A stretch of 64,000 nucleotides of DNA, from the NCBI GenBank assembly GCA_034008185.1, contig CM067083.1:118194837-118258836 (forward strand), in the 5' to 3' direction. This DNA is from Gorsachius magnificus. Lineage: Eukaryota; Chordata; Aves; Pelecaniformes; Ardeidae. The notes below the pieces were generated by a model, which worked only from the letters and a program-made list of their open reading frames with translations, was not told the origin of the DNA and searched no databases. A program made the translations under genes and the position numbers. Below, piece by piece: positions 49,001 to 62,600 of this stretch (the stretch's first letter is position 1; each line of letters begins with the position of its first letter).

Positions 49001-52000
49001 CACAGAGACTAATGTTTTGCACCTTGTACTGTTTTCTAAAGAAGGACAAGTGTTCCCTTGTGATGCAGGAACTTGAGCAAACTTAAGTCAAGGCTCCTGC
49101 TTCTGAACATCCCACTCAGCTACTCAGGCGTGATGCTGTTTCTGCCCTTTCACCTCAGTGTGGACGGAAGTGTTTATTAAACCGAGACACAGAAGCCAGT
49201 CCTTTTCCAGGGACTCAGCCAACCGGCATTTGCTCATGTTGGCTGCCAGTACGCGCCCGAATGACGGCAAATGATCAGGTGGGGCCAGACAGCGAATCCC
49301 AGCAGGGAGAACAGCATTCCTCATTGGAGTCCCACTGCACCAACATGACCACGGGGCACCCTGATTCACTCACCATTTTGTACATTTTGAACTGGGAGTT
49401 GGATTTGGGGCTGAACAGTTTATCGGAGCCGGAAGAGACAAACTGTTTAACCATGTAGGTGAGCAGGAGGAAGTCATTGAAAAGGAAGCCGTACAGCTCC
49501 TTACTGCTCTTGGCCTTGTACAGCTTGCCACTGTGCAGGAGCTTCCGTGGTCCCAAGCAGTTTGTGAGGGAGTTGAACACCGGTTGCTAGGAGAGACAAA
49601 ACCCATTAGCAGCAGCAAGTTAATGCAAGCATCAGTTCCTGCTCCTCCTCACAGTGGGGATTGCTCACGCTGCTCAAAATGCTCTTCTGGTTTGTTTAAT
49701 GACTTTTGTTACAAATGAAGAGAAGGGAAACTGTTTTATGATTTGCCCTGGTATCAGCGCTACTCCCAACTTAAATCTCCCACGTAAATTTAAGCCTCAC
49801 TAACAACAGTCACACGGGTCTGACTGGATGAAGGCATTTACCTCAGAGCCACTTGTCTGTTGTCCAGACGCTGTGTTTAAGAAGAGCCTGCAGACTCTGC
49901 AGTCAGGTCACCTCTTATGGGTGCACGGTTAGGTGACGGAACTAGGACAGACCTTCTGGGCCTGTCAAGCCCTGGTTTCTTACGCAGCCAGCGGAGAACT
50001 GTCACAACACCTCATTCTGAAGGCTGTCCTGAAAGGTACAGGAGCCTGAACCCCGCATACCTTTGAGGATCTGGCACTGAGGGCTTCTGTGCCCTTTCTG
50101 CCTGAAGGAAAACCCTAGGAAACACACACTAAGTGAAATGCCACATAGTAACACCTGACTTAGCCCAAAGGCGGCATGAGCAGAACTTCAGGGATAAGAC
50201 TTATTTCTGTTCATTTAACCATTTAAATGGTATCAGTTTTAAGCTGATAAACCAAGATTTCTCCACTGCCAAAATCATGCAGAAACAATGAGGGCTCATC
50301 ATGTTATGGCTGCAAGCAGAATTTAGTAAAAGCTTCTCTGCCAAGAGCTCAGCAGTGGATTGTGTTCCAATAATGGATATGAGCAAGGACTCTCCCTCTC
50401 CCCCTGGGCTTTCTGAAATGACTTGGAAAAGTCTCCACTGTACAGCGTATCAACGTGGGTACCTCAGCAAGGCCTTCGCACTGGACGTGGGACTGAATCC
50501 ATTCCAGCCTGTCCGAGTTCTCTTTCTCGCGCACCCCTTCATTAACTTGAGAGCACAGCTCCTCCGCACGCTCCAAGGCAAGCTTGAGGTTACTGTGATC
50601 AGGGTGATTTTCTGGAGTGTTCTCTAGAATCTGGTATGGATCAAAAAGGGGAGAAAACAAGATCAAAACAGAAGTAAGCACAGGTGCTACTTCTCTGTGC
50701 TCTAGGAGAAATCCCCATAAAGGGACCAGGTTTTTTTTTGCTTTAGCTGTTGAGATCAAACTCAAAAGCATCCACCTACAAACCCTGGCTCAGGGTACTC
50801 ACACTCTTTATAAGCAGAGGGTAGCGGGTTATTCTTTGCATAGGTTTCAGGAGGAAACTGGAGAGAGGCATTCCTTTGCAGCGAGGGTCCAAGGCGAGTT
50901 TCTGTGGTACAACCCAGAGATTTAACAGAGACATTGCATTACTTATCAAGAAACAGTTGCCTCACTGCACTGAGAACTGTCTGATCAGATTCATTTTTCC
51001 AGGCATTCCAAGAAATTTTAAATTTTTCGGCAAGCAAATACTTGTATCTAGAACAAACAGGAAAGCTGGTGCTGTCATTGTACTGTCGGATGCTTTGCCA
51101 GCGCTAGCCATAGGATCACTGTTCACGCAGAATCCTTACATTCAAAACCGTTCCAGCTTTTATTTTGAAATTACAGGCTCCACTCAGGTTAGAAAAAACC
51201 TCCAAAGCGATGAAAGAACCAAACAGCTGATGTCAACACTTCTGGTGTTTCTCCTTTCATGGCCTCAAAGCCACCACATCAGCTGCAGTATGGCAGCAAT
51301 TCCTTATTTATTTCTGCAGCGTGCCTGCCCGTGACGCTCAGGGCACACCTCTGGCCCCGGCTGCAACCCCGCCGTTCAGACACACGGCACGCCCCACTGC
51401 ATTACAACAACAGCTTTTTTATTTCAACTCCACAGACTCTCACCCCTTCTGACAGCATTAATTTTTGGGAAGGTGCAGACACCAGCACCACAGCTTCGTG
51501 GGGTTAGCATTACACTGAAGTAACGAGCAATTGAATGGGAAATGGAGTAATAAACTGGCTAGAGAGAAAGACAGGTATATAAATAAAAAGCACACACAGT
51601 GTTAACCGTGGTCATCACAGAACTACACTACAGTTCTTAGCTCTTCTGCAAGATTTTACTCTTCTGGGTTATTTTGATCTGGCTGGGCTCCTGTCATTGA
51701 GGAAAGGAGAAGACACAAAAGCTACTGAATAAGATACCTTTAAGTAGTCTTTGAAATCAGCATCTTCATCAGTTTTCTGCTGCAGCAACGAAGCTCCATT
51801 AAGCTGGCAGCTGCAGAACCGAATGTAGGCCTGCATGTGAGAGAGCTCTGCTGCTAAGATGTCCCCAATCATCTGCACTGGCATTTTTTCTCCTCCGGTT
51901 TTCTTACGCACTCGCAAGGCTCTGAAGAGGAAAGAAACCACCATCCAACTTTGCTGCCAAGTCTGCAAGGCCGAAACCAAGATCCTTACAAGTTCCATCG

Positions 52001-53691
52001 CTGAAAGGACGCAAGCCTGCGAGGTGAATTCCCTTACACCGCACCGGTGCTTCCATGTGGTGCAGGGTCTGGCCTGAACCCTCAGGATGTCACCAGCACA
52101 ACACACCGAGCTGAACGATCTGCCTGATGGGGTCTGCGGGACCGAGACTCTCCTTTGAGGTTTCTGGGTCAATCGGCATCAATCTCTACATTCAACCACC
52201 ACCCCATTTCAATGAATTATTAGCCCCTTGGTCTCTCCAAAGTTTATTTTCAGAGAACAGAAGGTTGCTTTGCAGAAAACTGGGAAGAACGCCTCCCGTG
52301 CACATGCTTTTGTGTAGGCTCTATTTCTAAGGTATTACAGCAAATGCACATCTGTTATTGCTGTTTATTCCCCTCTCTCTCTTAACAGCCCCTTCTTTGT
52401 GAAGCAGTCAGAATGCATTTAGCCATTCCAAATACACACATGCACAGGAAATAATCAGGAAGGACAGAAATATTTACTGTAAAACCAGAAAACTTCCTGG
52501 GGAAAGGAGCAAGAGAATAAAGATGAAAACATAAAAATGCGGGTAAGTACTCACTTCAGTAACTTTGTATTTGACATGATGAGTTCCTTCCAGTTAACAA
52601 AGATCAGAACCATTTCTCCTTCTGTGAGACAGCCTGAATCAGCCATTGGTTTTTGGAAAACCTGCAGACAAAAATCAGAATGGTGAGCAATTCTTCAGAA
52701 ACAAAAGCAGCTCAGCCTCTGGTTTAGCCTAGCAGCAATTCTGCTGGTTTTTGAATGTTCAGTGTCCACTTTCTCAGGAAAAGTTAAAAGCAATTCCTTA
52801 CTAGTGCTTGTGACAGCTGCTGCTATTTTTCCTAAGCGTGTGACCTCATTCTGACACCGGCATCACCACTTGTGAAGCAGGGACAAGCACTGGGACCTGC
52901 AGGCTGACTGTTCAGCAGAAGAGCATTGCCACAATTTCGGAGTCAACTGCTACACAAATTACACTTACACATCACGCCTGTCCCCACACCCAGAGCACTC
53001 ACAGTCAGCCCGCATGCAGAATGACAGCTTCTTCCAGGGACCCTCGGCACAGTACCTCTGGAGAGCAGAAGACCTGTGTAATTCCATCTATTTAACACCT
53101 TTTAACACTTCACCACAGAGCTGTTTTATATCGAGAGATCAAGTCAGATGCCCAAGACCACCAAATGCTGGTCAGGCCCTGCCCTGCCTAGTGAGGTGGC
53201 CTTGCTTCCAGAAATAAAATCGGAGACAAAGGCAGACAATACACTTTCATGGAGCTTGTACAGCTTCAGTCGTGAGCCTGTGCAGCTTTGCCAGACAACC
53301 CAGCCTAGCCCATCAGCGGTACACTGAGCCCACACACCTAAGAACAGGATTTGGAATATAGGAAGGTCTTTGTAAGACGATGGCTTTCACAATGTGATGT
53401 TTTTGCCTGGTGGACAACCACATAACATTCGCTAGAAAGGGAGGTGCTCCCACAACCTCGCTTTCCTCCTCTAGCATTTTGCAATTTGTACAAATCCCAT
53501 TACTGCTATTATTCAGGTGGACAGAGGTGTTCTTTTCCCAAATGCGTTTTCACATCCAAGACATCTCACCTCTAAGACGAGCTGAAGATCGTCCATGTAC
53601 CTTTCTTCCGTCTGAATGAGTTCATGAATGTAGCCCTGCCTTTTCCTTTCCATCGGTTGCATAGTGTCAAGGCTCTGGAGATCAGCACACC
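45871..53691 (-). CDS. ITSN2: ITSN2 (intersectin-2), C-terminal 13 coding exons, 5' part outside window
   Basis: Endocytic scaffold and Cdc42-specific guanine nucleotide exchange factor (long isoform). The window encodes about 503 C-terminal residues. The DH domain runs from [18 protein letters not shown] to [17 protein letters not shown] (53691-50463); the PH domain follows from [17 protein letters not shown] to [14 protein letters not shown] (49586-47888); the C2 domain runs from [18 protein letters not shown] to WVRFDLQLF (47727-45871). The ending [16 protein letters not shown] identifies ITSN2; ITSN1 ends VVRLDLQLFDEP. Every exon join is in phase and every donor is GT. The EH, coiled-coil and SH3 exons lie beyond 64000. 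FAM228 converges tail to tail. Confidence 0.97.
46029..47173 (-). other. ITSN2: ITSN2 intron within C2
   Basis: 1.1-kb intron with a 15-base A run near 46825-46839. No other element was recognised. Confidence 0.8.
47174..47347 (-). CDS. ITSN2: ITSN2 C2-domain exon
   Basis: 174 nt: [19 protein letters not shown] to [22 protein letters not shown] and DRDQFSPDD are the typical C2 strand and loop with acidic residues. Confidence 0.97.
47644..47727 (-). CDS. ITSN2: ITSN2 exon, start of C2
   Basis: 84 nt: [20 protein letters not shown] then LKACKPN. Acceptor TTGTCCCCAG; donor GTAAGT. Confidence 0.96.
47888..47970 (-). CDS. ITSN2: ITSN2 exon, end of PH domain
   Basis: 83 nt: [20 protein letters not shown] then KREKAYQ. 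It contains the PH C-terminal helix with its invariant Trp. Confidence 0.97.
48529..48650 (-). CDS. ITSN2: ITSN2 PH-domain exon
   Basis: 122 nt: [20 protein letters not shown] to [10 protein letters not shown] plus two bases. Acceptor TTTTCTTTCAG; donor GTGAGT. Confidence 0.97.
49374..49586 (-). CDS. ITSN2: ITSN2 exon, DH-PH junction and PH N-terminus
   Basis: 213 nt, 71 codons in phase 0: [20 protein letters not shown] to SQFKMYKM. It contains the [19 protein letters not shown] beta strands of the PH fold. Confidence 0.97.
50463..50630 (-). CDS. ITSN2: ITSN2 exon, end of DH domain
   Basis: 168 nt, 56 codons: [19 protein letters not shown] to [13 protein letters not shown]. This is the last DH helix, rich in Glu and Arg. 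Confidence 0.97.
50803..50901 (-). CDS. ITSN2: ITSN2 DH-domain exon
   Basis: 99 nt, 33 codons: [20 protein letters not shown] then [27 protein letters not shown] is conserved DH region 3, which contacts the GTPase. Confidence 0.97.
51738..51921 (-). CDS. ITSN2: ITSN2 DH-domain exon
   Basis: 184 nt: one base completing Lys, then 61 codons from [19 protein letters not shown] to [11 protein letters not shown]. It covers the central DH helices. Confidence 0.97.
52555..52661 (-). CDS. ITSN2: ITSN2 DH-domain exon
   Basis: 107 nt: [20 protein letters not shown] to MSNTKLL plus two bases. Acceptor TTTTTGTCTGCAG; donor GTGAGT. Confidence 0.97.
53570..53691 (-). CDS. ITSN2: ITSN2 exon, linker and start of DH domain
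   Basis: 122 nt: two bases completing a predicted Trp, then [20 protein letters not shown] to [23 protein letters not shown] is conserved DH region 1, whose Glu contacts the switch regions of Cdc42. Confidence 0.96.
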
Positions 53692-56600
53692 CTACAAGAA
53701 GTAAGACAGTAGTTTAGATCCCACTCAGGCCATCAGATCTGATGAGTTAACAAAATCGCATGAACATACACCAGCCTACGGCTCAGACTGCACACACAGC
53801 GGTACAACCCTGTCCACAGCAGCAGCGGGTGTCAAAACAGAGCGATGTGACGATCGACCCCCTCCCCGCTTTACGTCATTTTTTAGTCTGTCACCTTTTC
53901 ATTTCTTCTGACATCCCTTGTTCTTGTACTGTGATGCAGATTAAGAATTCCTGACTTCCTGCCGCTCCGTTCATCTCATGATTTTTCTCATCTCTTCTCC
54001 TTTTCTGCCATACCATTTAGAAACTGAGATTTTCTCTTACCTTATGCAATGTCTTTTGTGAGATGAAGTCATCTAGAATGTGCCTGGTTCTGACTTACGG
54101 CACTGCACCTTTAATCTCCACCCCATTTCTGAAGTACTCTCCCCTGGTTATTAATTGATGATACAAACCACCAGCACAGATTTGTAAAGTTATGATGCAT
54201 AATGTTATAGCTGCGTAACTTCACAGTTGCACAACTTTTTTTTTCTCATTTAGAAACAAAATACACCTGCAATATGTCAAATTATTTTTATGCATCAAGT
54301 ATGAATAATCAAAATCATGCACAGGAACACACAGATATTCAATGACACAAACCCCAAGTTTTCTGTAGTAACATGCGGACCCTACAGCCTCACACGGCTT
54401 TACCTCTGCTGTATGCAGGTTAGTAAGTATGGCAACATTTGAGATGTAGTAACCGAATCAAAAACTGGTAAAAAACAAAGCAGTGAGTACGTTTAGATGG
54501 GTAAAGGAGAGCATGGAAAGGCAAACTCCGATCCCTCTGCCAGCTGTCACGTGCTAGCAGAGTACCACCAAGTAGCAGGGTGGGGAAAATAAAGAAACAC
54601 AGAGCGTTTGAGAACATACATCTATCGCTTGATCTGATGGCATCCGATTTGAATGCAACGTGAACTGTGGATTTTGCAGGATAGCAGAAGGGACATCGCA
54701 GGGACTCGCTTGGATCCGTCATTTCTAGAGGAATGACACTTTTTGAAAGTTTACAGGTGGTGTGACAGGCAGCGTGACTGAGAGCACGAGGGGCTGCGTC
54801 TCCCCCGTCAGCCTAACACGTCTAGGACACTAGAATGTGACTTTATTCTATTCACTGCCAATGTATAGATCTGTTTATGGGAAGGCTGCTTTAAATAATG
54901 AAATGAAAATGAGTAATGAATTTTGGGGGGAAAAAACCCAAGAAATACTAAATGCTTGGCTAAACTTGATGTGGCGGTGGCCAAATGGGAACCTACCAGG
55001 CTTGTGCGCTTCCTCCTGCTGCAAAAGCAGCAACCTTCAGCAAAAGAGAAACACTTGTCAAATGAAGCTTTACGACACCATTCCAGGTATTTTAACAGGG
55101 AAACCCTTTGAAGAACAAGAAGTAGTAAAGCAATAAAGGCAACAGCTAGATTTAAGATCAGGATGTTTCAGTTCTGTGTTGCACCCCAAAGGATGATCAC
55201 AGATCTTAAACTTTTTTTGAAAAAAATGCCACTTTTTATTAAGAGATCTGGGATTGCAGCTTTTTGGATCGTGCAGAATGCTGCTTCTGGCCTTAGTTAT
55301 TCCCCAGAAAGTTACAATCAGGCCAAAATTAGATGAGAAAAAGGAGTAAAGTTACAGATCAAAGTGATTCCTATGAAGTTTGGTATCTTAATCCATCAAG
55401 ATGGACTGTGGCCAATGTGCGCTACTTCTGGATTCTAGCGTCATTCTTTAGTCTGTACAGGACTGAGTTTAAGCCCACCTGGTTCCTAGGACATGAAATT
55501 TTACGATAACCAAGGGCTCACACAGTAACCAGACTTTATTGTCCAGGTTTGGAAGTCTCAGCTTTGACCACGTGGTTCTCTTTTCTGCTGCACCGTACAC
55601 TCCTGCCGCAAGAGCAGGGACGGACTGAAGCGCCTGTTGCCGTTTGCTTGTGCCACAGCTGTTGGAACAACCCACACGCTCCGATCTGTATCTGTCTCAT
55701 GCTCTCTACTTGAAGTTGAAGCAAGCACTAGAAGGAAAACAGGCCTTTTTTATTGTCCTGGTTTCAGCTGGGATAGAGTTAATTTTCTTTACAGAAGCTA
55801 GCATAGTGCTGTGCTTTGGATTTAGTACTAGAAGAATGTTGATAACACGCTGATGTTTTTAGTTGTTGCCAAGCAGTGCTCAGACTGCTCAAGGACTTTT
55901 TGAGCTTCTCCTGCTCGGCCAGGTGCATAACAAGCTGGGAGTACAGCACAGCTAGGACCCAAACTGTCCAAAGAGCTATTCCATACCACAGAACGTCATG
56001 CCCGGGGTGGGGGGGGGATTTAGTCGGTCAGTCGGTCGCGGGGAGAGTGATCGCTGCTCGGGGACTGATCGCTGCTCGGGACGGGCTGGGCATCGGTCGG
56101 CGGGTGGTGAGCAATTGCATTGTGCATCATTCGTTTTGTATATTCTGTATATTTTGTTATCATTCTCATTATTACTATTATTATTATTTTCTCTTATTAA
56201 ACTGTCTTTATCTCAGCCCTCGGCTCTAACCTTTTATTTTCTTCCCGATTCTCTCCCCCATCCCACTGAGGGAGGGGGGGGAGTGAGCGAGCGGCTGCGT
56301 GGTGCTGAGTTGCCAGCCGGGTTAAACCACAACATTTATGCATCTAAAATAGATTTGGTTTTGGTTTATAAGCTCATTATCAGCTACAAAAATGCAGTTA
56401 AATTAACTGGCTCCTGCGCTAACCTTGTATATGGACTGTCAGCTTTTGGGATGAACGGATGAGTGCAGTTTTATATTTAAATAAGCATCAGTGAAAATGC
56501 CCCAAATTTTGATGGGGCTGACGATATTGGCACAAAAACATAGTACGCAATCCACACATCTGATTTTAGAGAGTGAATTCAGGCATTTGGATCTGGAGGA

Positions 56601-59600
56601 AAGGCAGGCAAACGAGACAGAGAATAAAACCACCTACCCAGTGCGTTTGCCAGTGTTTTTCTGAAGTGGCCATAGCAACCCCCAGGCTCACCGGTAAGGA
56701 AAGGGTGGGCCTGCATCTCTACCCATTCTCCTCCCACATTCCTCTTCCCTCCTTTCCTTGCATCAATTCTGGCACTTATCTGAAGCCCAGCTCACACCCT
56801 GGCAGCAAATGATTCCTCAAGGGAGAAAAAGAAAACAGCAGTTTTCTGCTAGTTTAGCGGCCAGGAATGTGCGTGGAAGCAGTAAAACTGCCTTTTTTTG
56901 GCAGCAGAAAGCTGTTGGTTTGGCTTCTGTCTTGTGAAGCTTCATCCCAAGCTCCCCACATGGCTAACGAAAAGCAGCGAGATTTTTGGGAGTGCCTGCA
57001 GAGGGGAACCTCAGCTGCCCACGCTGGGGGCTCACCTCTCTCCGGTGACTCGCCGAGAGGCTTCCATGGCCTCTGGAAAGGTCTGCCTCTTCCACTGAGA
57101 GTTCAGAAACCTGGGGCATGGTCTGCCCAGCTCCACCTGGAGCGCAACACCTAATGGAGCAAGCAGTGGGCACCTGGTACCTCTGACATTTCGGGCACAG
57201 GGAGGGAGCGATGCCTACTACAGCTGTGGTACCTTGTGTGATAAATCCTGCTCTCCAGGACGAGGAAGCAGCTGCCTCACAGGGGCAGGGTAAAACAAGT
57301 TGGAGAGTTTATAAACAGGAAATCCCAGTCTCTGAAGTTATGGTTAAAATTTTACTTCCCTCTCCAAATATACCTGAACAAGAAACACTTTCTTCCTACC
57401 AACATAACTCACACCCTGCATGAAAAACTACAGAGTTTCAGAGTCCAAAGATGTTCTCCTCTGCAGGAGACGCAAATGCCTGAAAAACATGGGGGGCTGG
57501 GGGAGAAAGCCCTTCGCGTTACTGACAAATTTTGGATTTGAGTACGTTCAAGGGCAAGAATGAGACTTTCTGAGGAAAAGAAATCCCCCAATGAAAGATG
57601 AACGAGACCTAGCATCATTTAAAAAAATTTCCATTTTTTTATTTGTTAAAAAAGGGGAGTGAATTAAAAATTCTTCATTTAAAAGCCAATTCCAGAGAAT
57701 TGAGGTGAAAAGCAGATGGGTAAAAGGCTTTCAAAGATGCCCCAATATGCTTGGGCAGCGAATGCTTTGTCCCCTTCCCCAAACTTCCCCACTCAACAAA
57801 TAATGAAAAAAAAACCACATTAAGAATGACGCTCTGGGAAGACATTTTAAGCCTCAAACACGAGCTCAGGCACTTGTCCTAAAGGATGTATCGATACCAG
57901 AGGCATTGCTGCTTGGGTGAAGACTGTTTAGGGGTAGAGGTGGCCTATATAAACTGCATGTATAAGGGAATGGTTTGTTTATGGTTGTGTTGGACTTTTT
58001 TGGGGGGCGAGGTTGGTTGTGGTTTTTCTGTTTTGGGTTTTTTTTTTTTGCTCAAGCCAGTTGATACGGCCGGAAAAAGCAGATAAGGATTATAAGGACT
58101 GGTGTTTTGGGCCTGTATTCACCTGCCTCTATTTTCCCAGGCTACCACAGAAAGACTACATCTCACCTTAAGTACCATGGGCTGGCTTTAAACCAGCCCC
58201 GTTAGTACAGCCAGAGAACACACCGATGGTACCGCGGGGCATCACCCACGGCCACTTCACAATCTCTGCCGGCACACGTGAGGCTAACTCACTTGCAATG
58301 CACTCCTGTCGCTGCAGCTGTCAGCAGCTCCTGTGTCTACCGAAACCTGTGAAAGGAACTAATCCAAGAAATCTGCCACCGCGGAAAGGTTGGTTTCCAT
58401 CAGGCCCTGGGAAACATAATAGAAAACTTTTATCCAATCTCCCCTAATCAGTAAATGCCGTATCCTCTCTCTGGTACAACAGAAGTTGTTTATGATTCAA
58501 TTTTCAAGAGGTAAAAGGCAAAATCAAGTCGCTCCGTCACAGAGCCAGGTAGCATAATAATGCTCATACCAAGCCATTCAGATGGGAACAAATCCTCCTC
58601 AGATGGACAAAAAAACCACAACAGACAAACTAGATCCTTTTATGTGTCCCTTTAATAAAATACATTTGCATAGTTATCTTACAACTTTGTTTGAAAACAA
58701 AGATGAACAATTGCCTCATGCTAAGCACAGCCTGCATTTGCATGTCTTTTACAATCATCCTCAAACATTAATACTCTAGCTCGAAAAGAACAACAGGAGA
58801 GATTTTAAGGCAGCACACACCATTACGTAGCAGTTTTATTCGTTCATTACATCAAAGTAGCGTGACCCTGCAGCAGCTCCCAACACTGCCACAGGCCAAG
58901 GTTTGTCGTCATTCCTATGAGCAGGCTTATTTACAGGTGTTTTGAACCCGACTCAAGAAAAATCACACAGGGATACGATCTGACCAAGCATCGAGATGGC
59001 ATAAATGTTCAATGACTGGTAGGAGACGTTTCAATTATTAGCGCTCCTTACTGTAACATAATTAACACTGATGTTACGACAAGCGCTTTGTATGCTCTCA
59101 CAGCCCTTCACCATCACCCACTACTCGCACACCCCAGCCCTGCAACCGGGTCTCGGTGGTGGCACAAGACTTTCCTGCATGGATCTGATGGCTGGATCAG
59201 GAACTCAGCTCTGTAAGCTAAGCTTTAGTAAAACTGCGCTTTCATAGGCTGTTAGTCCATTGCGCAAACCAGACAGTTACACAATCAGGAAGCGTTTCAG
59301 TACCTGTTCTGGTGCACTTACAGCATTGTTCACGTTCTCATCCTCAATTGCACCATGGCCCCTATTCTCTGCTGGCCCACAGGAAGCAATATTAAGCAAG
59401 TACTACGCTGCAGGCGACATTGTATTTTGCTTTCCTGGTTGGCTTCAGTTTTAACTGTTAACCTCGTGTGGCTCTGAGCAACGTTTAGACTCTCAGCTCT
59501 TCACTGGAGACCACCAGTTCAACAAATTTTCCACCTTGTCCTTAGTTCCAAAGCAACCTTTTTCACCCAAATAAGGGATGAACACTTCCAAGCCAGTTCT

Positions 59601-62600
59601 ACTTGGCTGGCTGGGATGACAGCTGAACCCAACCCTGCAGACTTTTATCAACAAGGGAGTGGATTGCACACAACCAGAGAAAAAGTAACATTTTTTGAAA
59701 GAACAAGTCTGATTTAAACCCAGCTTCCATTAGCTACACCTCTTCAGTGACCCAGAACATTATTTTAAAATAATCTTGCCTTAAATGCACCCTCGGCATA
59801 GTCTTTCCTACCGATGATCTGATGTACGTGTACCATTCTTTCTGCACCAGCGTGCGAAAGAGAGCAGAGCTCCCAGGGGATTGTGCTTGAGCTGTGTCAG
59901 GCAGATTTTTGCAGTAGAGATAAATACTGAAGGCAGGGCCTACATGTCTTTCAATCAGCATTATTAAGGTGTATTATTCTTACAATCATTATTACAGTTA
60001 GAGAATTTAGAGCGTACTTGGGTAATACTGAAACATGAAAGGTAACTGTGAAAGCCTCAAATGCTTCATTTCCATACTCATCAGTTCAAACTGAGGGGCA
60101 GCTGTTCCAATAATTATCAATATATCTACACACTCAATTATGTCTTTCACACTACTTTTGTGAAACCTTATCGAGTACTACCCTAATTTCCAACTGTATC
60201 AGTTAAAAAATAGGTAGAATGCCAGTTGGTTTTGGAAAATGCCATGGCACTACTTCCCAGAACATGCCAGATTGGATGTGGAATTGTTTTTTTTTCCAAA
60301 GACAATTAGTAGCAATTTGGCATTCAAGGAAAACCATCACTGAACACTGGGAAGTCGGTTTGCCTCAAACCCCACAGGTTAGCGGTGCCTTTTAGAAGTG
60401 GGATAATTTAGAAGATCACCTAATTAGTAGACTACAGTAAGTGACTGCTACACTGGTGTAGCGCACCACACTCAGCCTGCATTAAACAGGCTCTCAAAGT
60501 GAGAAATTCAGAGAAGGCAATTCAGGGTGATGAGCACACTTTAGTAGAAAGACTTAAAACGTAGCTTTGTAGGGAAATCAAGTCAGCTAGAACACTTGAG
60601 GAATTATCTAGCACATGATTTGCCTACAATAATGTGATTTCATTCTATAACAACATATTGGTTTAGACAAAATACATCCAGAATTAAAATCCATCTGTAG
60701 TTTTAATAGGCACATTGCTGTAGTCCGTATTGCACAAAAGATATCTCTCTGAAGTAAAGGGCACATATACATTATTTGATCAAGCATATTAAATACATAA
60801 CATCTCACTCTTTCTATAGAAATTTTGGAGAAAGGCTTTTAAATCTTTGCAGCTGGACTAACCTTTTCCTGATAGTACCTTCACAACATTCACATATATA
60901 TACACACAGAGTAAACAAACAGTGTTTTGTAAACATTTCTGATTGCATAAGTGACCTTTGCTGTTTCGTAACGAAGTTCAGGAAAACAACTAAATTAAAT
61001 ATCGTGTCTACTAGATCTTTCCTAGTCTGCTATTAAGTTAATCCTTTTATTTAAAGGGCTACGGGGGTTATAGTCCTGAAGTCCTGGTCCCTCCCTCCCC
61101 CCAGACTAGTAAAACATGGGCACCTTGACTGCGCCGTGCGGCTGACGCGCTGTAAATGCACCTTTAAGGACCACTCTTGAGCTGAGGAGCGGAGTTCCGT
61201 TTTTAAATGCTCTGCCTTCAGCTCCAGGTGTCTGTTAGTGTTTCTCTTCTGGCAATCTCTCTTTATCAAGGTTACCTATGTATTAGGCTGCTAATTTATT
61301 TAACAGAGAGAATAGCAGCAGCTTTCAGATAATACTTTAAGTCACTGCAGACCACAGCCAGATAAAAACACTATTCGGTACCGTTAACTATTTAATGAAG
61401 AAAAGGGGCACGGAAAGGGTCTAGTAGCACAGAGGTTGTGTAAGTACTTACTGCAGTAACTAGTACATGCCTGCTGTCTGCTAAAACTGAAAGCAAATAT
61501 GTATTACCAGAATAAAGAAGGAGGTTGTTTAGGGATAGGACATATCGAGCCAAACCAACCTGAACTCCTGCTATAGTACTACTGTGAAGGAAAAAAAAAA
61601 TTGAAGTATCCTCCACTCCCCGCTTAATAGTTCTTTCCCCAGTTAAAAAGGGTATTACAAGGCTGGATGGACTGTATCAGATCTAAATCTTAGATCCTGT
61701 AGCATGTTTGTAATCACAGTGACTATCAGCAGCAGAGACAGGTAGGGTTTGTTTTCCAGATGAGCCTTGTAGGCTGCCAATTTTAAAAGCTCAATATGCA
61801 AGAGATTAAATCAAGTCCGTTAGAACAGTAATCAGTGAACATTTTAATTCTGCAAAGTATGTACATTACAACATTAAAAGAACACAACTGCCCATTCAAA
61901 ATAGCTCAGATAAACTGTGCAAATAGTGGGTCTTTGTGTGTCTGCAATCCCACCATGCAAACGATAACTTGATATGCATGCTAATGATGTACTATCACCA
62001 ATACCAAAGAAAAATACTAAAGGAAACAAGAATGAACAGCAGTGAAAGCCACACAAAGACCCACTATCCTTTCGGCTTTTACAAATCAACTGTAACTGTA
62101 GATTATAAGAAAACCCACAAAAACCTAATTTCTTGACTGGATCTAACGTTCAAACGAAGCAAAGGGATTGTGTCAGAGATATGTGAGCAGGGCTGGCCAC
62201 CCTGCCTCCACGCTACAGTCAAACTTGGATAGTGGGTCTCTGAGGTGCTTTCACACTGGAAGACAACATTGGGTCCTAAAAAAAACAAAAAAAAAAAAAA
62301 TGAAGGATAAAATGAACATAAATTTGAAGAGTGAAACATATGAGTTCTATGGACAAAGACAGAACAACACCAAAAAGGTCAGAAAGGAATGGCTAACATT
62401 CACCTTTCTGAAAACAGACATCATGAGCTTCTACTCTTGCAATTTCATATTTATAAACACACACAGTTTTAAGTACTTGCGACCAGCCATCACTGACTCT
62501 GGAAAACACTTGTAGCTGATTCACTTGAAGAAGACAGTTTCTTCCAGAGGAAGATTTCTGTTACGCAGACTCAACAGCACAAGGTCAAGCCCTAAAGGTT

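Noticed and set aside
54420..54722. 100-codon minus-strand frame beginning MTDPSES, next to the ITSN2 DH exon
   Set aside because: I tested it as the missing ITSN2 linker exon. It lacks SH3 sequence upstream, has no good donor and does not join the phase needed at 53691.
55754..56334. Possible intact retrovirus at the LTR
   Set aside because: A single LTR with matching target duplications on both sides and no internal sequence: it is a solo LTR left by recombination.
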